DNA of 64,000 nucleotides from contig NZ_CP129016.1 in the NCBI RefSeq assembly GCF_020524085.2, positions 3,835,859 through 3,899,858 of the forward strand, in the 5' to 3' direction. The notes below the pieces were generated by a model. It made no database searches, was not told the DNA's origin, and worked only from the letters and a program-made list of their open reading frames with translations. Source of the stretch: Halobacillus litoralis (GTDB lineage: Bacteria > Bacillota > Bacilli > Bacillales > Halobacillaceae). Both the position numbers and the translations under genes were made by a program. Of the stretch, positions 60,050-64,000 are shown piece by piece. Within the stretch, counting starts at the first letter, position 1; every line of letters starts with the position of its first letter.

Positions 60050-61783
60050 ATGAAGATTGAAACACTAAAGAAAAGAATAAAGGTAGCAAATAAAGAACGT
60101 CCAGCTGACACCGTCATTAAGAATGCGCAAATCGTCGACGTTTTTAACGGGGAGATCATTCTTAAAGATGTAGCGATTGTCGATGGATTCATTGCAGGTT
60201 TAGGGGAATATGAAGGAAAAGAAGTGATTGATGCTCAAGGACAGTACATGGCACCTTCTTTCATTGATTCTCATGTCCACATTGAATCATCCATGGTTCC
60301 GCCTTCGGAGTTCGCTAAAGTCGTCCTCCCGCATGGTGTGACTACAGTTATTACAGACCCTCATGAAATCGGAAACGTCCTTGGATCAAATGGCATCCAA
60401 TTTATGCTCGATGATGCCAAAGATCTTCCTTTGGACTTCCATTTTATGCTTCCATCCAGTGTTCCCGCCACCCCTTTTGAAACGTCCGGGGCTGAATTAC
60501 AGGCCGCTGACCTTCAACCCTTTCTTAATGACTCACAAGTGCTGGGGCTCGGAGAAGTGATGGATTATTCTTCACTTCGAGACGCTGATCCCCTCTTGTT
60601 GAAAAAAATTGCACAGACGATACAAGCGGGTGGTTATGTCGATGGACACCTTGCTGGTTTGAATGACGATGCGGTCAATATATATGCGAGTTCAGGTGTT
60701 CAAACCGATCATGAATGTAATACAACGGAAGAAGCACTCGCACGTCTTCAGCGGGGCATGTACGTGAGCATTCGTGAAGGTTCCGCTGCCAAAGACCTGC
60801 TCGCTCTTTTGCCTGTAGTGAACGAAAAGAACGCAAGACGGTGTCTTTTCTGTACAGATGATAAACACATTGATGACCTTTTAGATGAAGGGAGCATCGA
60901 TCATCACATCCGTTTAGCTACAGCCGAGGGTTTCGACCCTATTACCGCAATTCAAATGGCCACAATAAATCCGGCCGAGTGCTATGGACTTCATCATAAG
61001 GGAGCAATTGCGCCGGGCTACATGGCCGACTTCCTGTTTTTTAAAGACTTACGTGCACTGGAAGTGACTCAAGTGTTTAAGGAAGGAAAGAAAGTGGCTG
61101 ATCAAGGAACAATGGTAAAGAAACCATCCCCTTCGTCTTCAAGCTCTCAAAACATCACAAACAGTGTTCATATTCCATACCTTTCAAAGGAGCAATTGAG
61201 AATACCTATAAATGAATCACAAGAAGGAAACATCATAATAATAAACAAAAACCAAATTCGAACGGATCATCTTATTGAAGAGGTGGAAGTCGAGTCAGGA
61301 GACTTTCAACCTTCTGTCAGCAAAGACCAATTAAAATTGGTCGTCGTAGAAAGACACCATCACACGGGAAATATTGGACTTGGGATTGTAAAAGGGATGG
61401 GACTTCTAAAAGGAGCCATAGCCACAACCATTGCCCATGATTCCCACAATATCGTAGCCGTAGGCACAAACGATGAAGATCTCTTAAAAGCCATCCAACA
61501 CTTGGGCGAAATCGGTGGAGGGATGACCTTGTTCCATGAAGGGAATCCTCTTTCCTCTTTGCCCCTTCCAATCGCTGGCTTGATGTCAGACCAAGGGTAT
61601 GAGAAGGTAGCTCATCAATTAGTAGGCATTCACAAAGATCTGTCTACCCTTGGCTTTACCAATGACTTCAATCCATTTCTCACCCTATCGTTCCTGACGT
61701 TACCAGTTATCCCAAGCCTCAAGCTTACAGATAAAGGACTTTATAGCACAAAAGAAGCGAAACACATCTCTGTATCTATTTAA
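60050..61783 (+). CDS. ade: Adenine deaminase Ade (AdeC)
   Basis: The 577-residue metal-dependent amidohydrolase converts adenine to hypoxanthine and ammonia for purine salvage. The metal-binding SFIDSHVHIESSMVPPSEF (~72-90) and TDPHEIGNVLG (~105-115), HLAGLNDDAVN and TDDKHIDDLLDEGSIDHHIR in the middle, and the C-terminal HDSHNIVAVGTNDEDL are all family motifs. ATG at 60050 follows GAGGAGG. Its leader carries a promoter, a guanine-type purine riboswitch and a terminator-like hairpin, so its product or guanine probably limits its own expression. It is transcribed alone. Confidence 0.95.
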   Translation: MKIETLKKRIKVANKERPADTVIKNAQIVDVFNGEIILKDVAIVDGFIAGLGEYEGKEVIDAQGQYMAPSFIDSHVHIESSMVPPSEFAKVVLPHGVTTVITDPHEIGNVLGSNGIQFMLDDAKDLPLDFHFMLPSSVPATPFETSGAELQAADLQPFLNDSQVLGLGEVMDYSSLRDADPLLLKKIAQTIQAGGYVDGHLAGLNDDAVNIYASSGVQTDHECNTTEEALARLQRGMYVSIREGSAAKDLLALLPVVNEKNARRCLFCTDDKHIDDLLDEGSIDHHIRLATAEGFDPITAIQMATINPAECYGLHHKGAIAPGYMADFLFFKDLRALEVTQVFKEGKKVADQGTMVKKPSPSSSSSQNITNSVHIPYLSKEQLRIPINESQEGNIIIINKNQIRTDHLIEEVEVESGDFQPSVSKDQLKLVVVERHHHTGNIGLGIVKGMGLLKGAIATTIAHDSHNIVAVGTNDEDLLKAIQHLGEIGGGMTLFHEGNPLSSLPLPIAGLMSDQGYEKVAHQLVGIHKDLSTLGFTNDFNPFLTLSFLTLPVIPSLKLTDKGLYSTKEAKHISVSI

Positions 61784-61785
61784 AA

Positions 61786-61824
61786 AAAGGAAGAAGCCAA
61801 GCGGTCGCCTGGCTTCTTCCTTTT
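61786..61824. terminator. Bidirectional terminator of ade
   Basis: AAGGAAGAAGCCA(A)GCG pairs with CGCCTGGCTTCTTCCTT over about 17 bp, with T tracts on both strands. It also serves the convergent DUF559-like gene. Confidence 0.92.
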
Positions 61825-61827
61825 TGG

Positions 61828-62262
61828 TTAACTGGAGTTGGATTTACCCGTCATCTCTCTGCTTACTTTTTCGACAATTCGGGAAAGGTCTTCATCGATT
61901 CTCGCACCACTGAACCTCATGACAGTCCAGCCATGATTTTTAAGATAAGACTCTTTTTCCCACTCATCTTCCCACACATCGGAAGTAATGAGAAAGTCAT
62001 GTTCTACAGCTTCTACGGCAATTTTCAATTCTGGAAAAGCGACATCAACCGTGTACTTTTCCACCTGATAACGCAAAGTAGGCTGTAAACCATAAGCAAG
62101 AAACCCTTCATATAATCTCCGGACTAAATTTGAACTGATTCCATCAGCTCCCATTTCCTCTGGCTGCTCCTCATTTCTGACTCGTAGTGTCAGTACAATA
62201 GCAAGGATCAATAAGGTCATAAAAGCTGCATACTCGATAAACATGGTTATGTTCATATTCAT
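61828..62262 (-). CDS. Membrane-anchored DUF559/Vsr-like (PD-(D/E)XK-fold) protein
   Basis: The 144-residue protein has one N-terminal membrane helix (about 8-28) followed by a domain with the layout of DUF559 nuclease-like proteins: VDVAFPELKIAVE in the middle and SYLKNHGWTVMRFSGARI near the end. Asp74, Glu79 and Lys81 of the frame beginning at 62265 (D-x4-E-L-K) fit a PD-(D/E)XK pattern, but the V-D-G usually following in DUF559 is replaced by AVEHD, so activity is uncertain. Start ambiguous among codons at 62265, 62262 and 62256. It is convergent with ade; a membrane anchor is unusual for this family. Confidence 0.7.
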   Translation of the reverse strand: MNMNITMFIEYAAFMTLLILAIVLTLRVRNEEQPEEMGADGISSNLVRRLYEGFLAYGLQPTLRYQVEKYTVDVAFPELKIAVEAVEHDFLITSDVWEDEWEKESYLKNHGWTVMRFSGARIDEDLSRIVEKVSREMTGKSNSS

Positions 62263-62350
62263 CACCCACTACCATTCTATCCAAATGCCCCCTCTTCTTA
62301 TTCATCGAACCTTCCAGTTTTAAGAAGAGTCAAGTGTGACAGAACAAAAA

Positions 62351-62380
62351 AGAAGCTGAAGGAGAGCCTTCAGCTTCTTA
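62351..62380 (-). terminator. Terminator of the acidic repeat protein gene
   Basis: AGAAGCTGAAGG and CCTTCAGCTTCT form a perfect 12-bp stem around AGAG, with TTTTTTGTTC on the minus strand. Confidence 0.92.
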
Positions 62381-62386
62381 ACACTT

Positions 62387-63472
62387 TTATTCTTCAAATA
62401 CTTTTCGGATATCAATTTTAACGATTTCTTCTGAATCAGCATCTTCTTCAGAACCAGCTTCCTCTTCAGAATCAGTACCCTCTTCAGAATCAGCTTCCTC
62501 TTCAGAATCAGTACCCTCTTCAGAATCAGTACCCTCTTCAGAATCAGTACCCTCTTCAGAATCAGCTTCCTCTTCAGAATCAGTACCCTCTTCAGAATCA
62601 GCTTCCTCTTCAGAATCAGTACCCTCTTCAGAATCAGTACCCTCTTCAGAATCAGCTTCCTCTTCAGAATCAGCTTCCTCTTCAGAACCAGCTTCCTCTT
62701 CAGAAACGACTACTTGTACGGCAGAGTTTTCAGAAGCATGTAACTTCGCTTGTTCACTAGCTTTTAAACGTGCCATTGCTTCAAATTTCATTTCTACTGC
62801 ATGTTCTTCGTCTTGATCCTTTTGTTCTTTAGGCTCCTCTTCTGAAGTTGTTCCCTCTTCCTCTTTGGTGTCGTCTTCTTTAACTACAGAAGTATCATTA
62901 GATTCAGGTTCTTCGTTTGTATCTTCATCCTCTGTGTTTTCTTCCACATCTTCTTCTTTAGAATCACTTTGTTTCTTTTCTTTAGGACCATGGACAGCAG
63001 AATTAGGAGATGCATTTTCCTTCGCTGTTTCACTTGCTCGCTCGCTAGCCATAGAACGTGATTTTTCTTTATCAGTCTCTTCTTCTACTTCTGAAGATGT
63101 TTGATCTTCTTCAGTTTTTCCCTCTTCCATTGGGACGCTTTCTTCTTTCTCCTCTACTTTCTCATCGGTAGAATCAGGAAGAACGTCACTTTCTTCTTCA
63201 GAAGCGTGGACGGCAGATTTTGAAGAAGCATTTTCGTGAGCTTTTTCACTAGCCTTCTCACTCGCTTTAGACTGTGCTTTCTTAGCAGGCGTTTCCTTAA
63301 CATCTGATTGTTCTTTCTGTTTCTTCGTTTCTTGCATTTCAATCACATGATCAGGTTTCCCTTTCTCATCTTTTGCGGCTTCAGTAACCGTACCACCTGC
63401 AAATATTCCGACTGAAAGTACACCTGCTGTAATCATAGATTTTACGATCATAGATTTGTTGATAAAGTTCAT
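62387..63472 (-). CDS. Secreted, highly acidic protein with Ser-Glu-Glu hexapeptide repeats
   Basis: The 361-residue protein has a signal peptide (1-32, MNFINKSMIVKSMITAGVLS...TEAA) and an extremely Glu/Ser/Asp-rich mature part. Three ~25-residue imperfect repeats share the pattern ASE-x-A...AS-x-(K/N)SAV (near 72-95, 142-165 and 238-255). They are followed by about fifteen tandem SEEGTD/SEEEAD hexapeptides (about 257-345) and a short hydrophobic-basic end (VKIDIRKVFEE). No LPXTG, LysM or other wall anchor is seen. AAAGGAG lies before the ATG. No family is recognised; it may be an extracellular or wall-associated polyanion suited to high salt. Confidence 0.78.
   Translation of the reverse strand: MNFINKSMIVKSMITAGVLSVGIFAGGTVTEAAKDEKGKPDHVIEMQETKKQKEQSDVKETPAKKAQSKASEKASEKAHENASSKSAVHASEEESDVLPDSTDEKVEEKEESVPMEEGKTEEDQTSSEVEEETDKEKSRSMASERASETAKENASPNSAVHGPKEKKQSDSKEEDVEENTEDEDTNEEPESNDTSVVKEDDTKEEEGTTSEEEPKEQKDQDEEHAVEMKFEAMARLKASEQAKLHASENSAVQVVVSEEEAGSEEEADSEEEADSEEGTDSEEGTDSEEEADSEEGTDSEEEADSEEGTDSEEGTDSEEGTDSEEEADSEEGTDSEEEAGSEEDADSEEIVKIDIRKVFEE
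62434..62706 (-). repeat. 18-bp tandem repeat array within the acidic protein gene
   Basis: About fifteen copies of an 18-bp unit alternate between two DNA versions: GAATCAGTACCCTCTTCA (coding SEEGTD) and GAATCAGCTTCCTCTTCA (coding SEEEAD), as written on the plus strand. Near-identity of units implies recent expansion by slippage or recombination. Confidence 0.92.
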
Positions 63473-63510
63473 GATTGTTTCGCTCCTTTATTTTTAGTTA
63501 GTTGTAAGTG

Positions 63511-64000
63511 TTATAAAAATAAAGAAGCTCTTTTAGGTGGTTCCCCTGGGGGCGCATTCATCCACTGGGTACGCAATCTGTGGTGTCTTAAAACCATCTC
63601 CGTATGGTTCTCTGCAGATTCAGACACATATATGTATAAATCGCCCAAAAACCATTGATATGCGGAATCGCCCTGCGACCGATCTTTTCCTGTTTTTCCG
63701 TGCAGCGATAAAGAACTGTGCTGGAGGACTCCTTCATTTCGTATCGGCTTTTTTCCAGTAGGATCTTCAACTGGAGGTGGTAAATCCAGTAAGATATTTT
63801 TTACCGAACGATTTCTTTTCTCGTCCGTCTTTCTGTTATCTAGGGCTTTTTCATTTTCTTTTGAAGATGTGCCTTTTACTGAAACCTTACCTAATTCAGA
63901 GGAATCCACCACTGATGATTTGTGTTCCTCTTGCTTCATCTTCTCTTTTACTTTTTTATTATGTACATGCGTTTTTGGTTTCTTATGTTTTTGAGGCGAA
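63511..64000 (-). CDS. C-terminal part of an unidentified protein running off the window
   Basis: A frame without stops runs from the window edge to a TAA at 63511 (about 162 residues visible). The visible part begins Lys/His-rich (PQKHKKPKTHVHNKKVKEKM), continues Ser/Lys/Glu-rich, then has a segment with Trp/Tyr (SAYQWFLGDLYIYVSESAEN) and ends PPGEPPKRASLFL. A Met at 63939 is possible as a start but has no good ribosome site, so I assume the gene begins beyond 64000. It ends 38 nt before the acidic repeat protein gene on the same strand, so they may form an operon. No family recognised. Confidence 0.45.
   Translation of the reverse strand, partial: SPQKHKKPKTHVHNKKVKEKMKQEEHKSSVVDSSELGKVSVKGTSSKENEKALDNRKTDEKRNRSVKNILLDLPPPVEDPTGKKPIRNEGVLQHSSLSLHGKTGKDRSQGDSAYQWFLGDLYIYVSESAENHTEMVLRHHRLRTQWMNAPPGEPPKRASLFL

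Noticed and set aside
62434..62706. CRISPR-like array
   Set aside because: The 18-bp units are contiguous without unique spacers, in frame, and code for hexapeptides. No cas genes are present in the window.

Overview
The window looks like chromosome from an endospore-forming, probably moderately halophilic member of the Bacillaceae (Halobacillus/Virgibacillus/Pontibacillus-like). This is inferred from gene content: two complete gerA-type germinant receptor operons, prkA and yhbH, the bmrCD drug exporter pair, ydbST, a yfiYZ-yfhA siderophore system, strong GGAGG ribosome sites with many GTG/TTG starts, and unusually acidic linkers and surface proteins. No transposase, integrase, phage gene, rRNA operon or CRISPR array was seen. 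The genus is not proven.

Layout. 1-6.9 kb: start of an unidentified gene, a membrane-anchored HtrA-like protease, the heterodimeric ABC exporter BmrCD behind a 24-codon leader ORF with three hairpins (attenuator-like), and a DUF389 membrane protein. 7-10.8 kb: first ger operon (A-B-C, + strand). 10.9-17 kb: HelD, a two-gene module (LIM-like membrane protein plus RsbW-like ATPase), MurG and a MATE exporter. 17.6-23.7 kb: aldehyde dehydrogenase, nucleoside transporter, and Fur-controlled siderophore uptake genes. 23.8-29 kb: LysM-CAP protein, lipoprotein and second ger operon (- strand). 29.6-37 kb: purine permease PbuO, ydbST, proC, a CvrA-type cation/proton antiporter and yhbH. 37.7-47.9 kb: odhAB, ppk, ppx (frameshifted at an A9 run) and prkA. 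48.4-56.5 kb: lipM-lipA, small proteins, trmL, an amidase-domain protein, ogt, queG with an ABC-class ATPase, and tRNA-Gly(UCC). 57-64 kb: hypothetical proteins, a TraB-family protein, adenine deaminase behind a guanine-type purine riboswitch, a membrane-anchored DUF559-like protein, and a secreted acidic repeat protein.

Metabolic links: purine salvage appears several times (pbuO with a PurR-like operator, nupC with a cre-like site, ade with a riboswitch). Lipoate synthesis (lipM-lipA) supplies the cofactor that OdhB carries. Polyphosphate synthesis and breakdown (ppk, ppx) sit beside the sporulation kinase gene prkA.

The least expected feature is a family of four composite, hairpin-rich repeats of about 440-565 bp at 5.4, 17.0, 29.1 and 37.1 kb. 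Each lies at or near a gene 3' end. They share terminal inverted repeats and two internal palindromic modules, show compensatory base changes in one stem, and one copy has its interior flipped relative to its outer tips. A different pair of ~98-bp palindromes lies upstream of prkA. All start choices are from reading ribosome sites; family names are from recognising motifs, not from searches.
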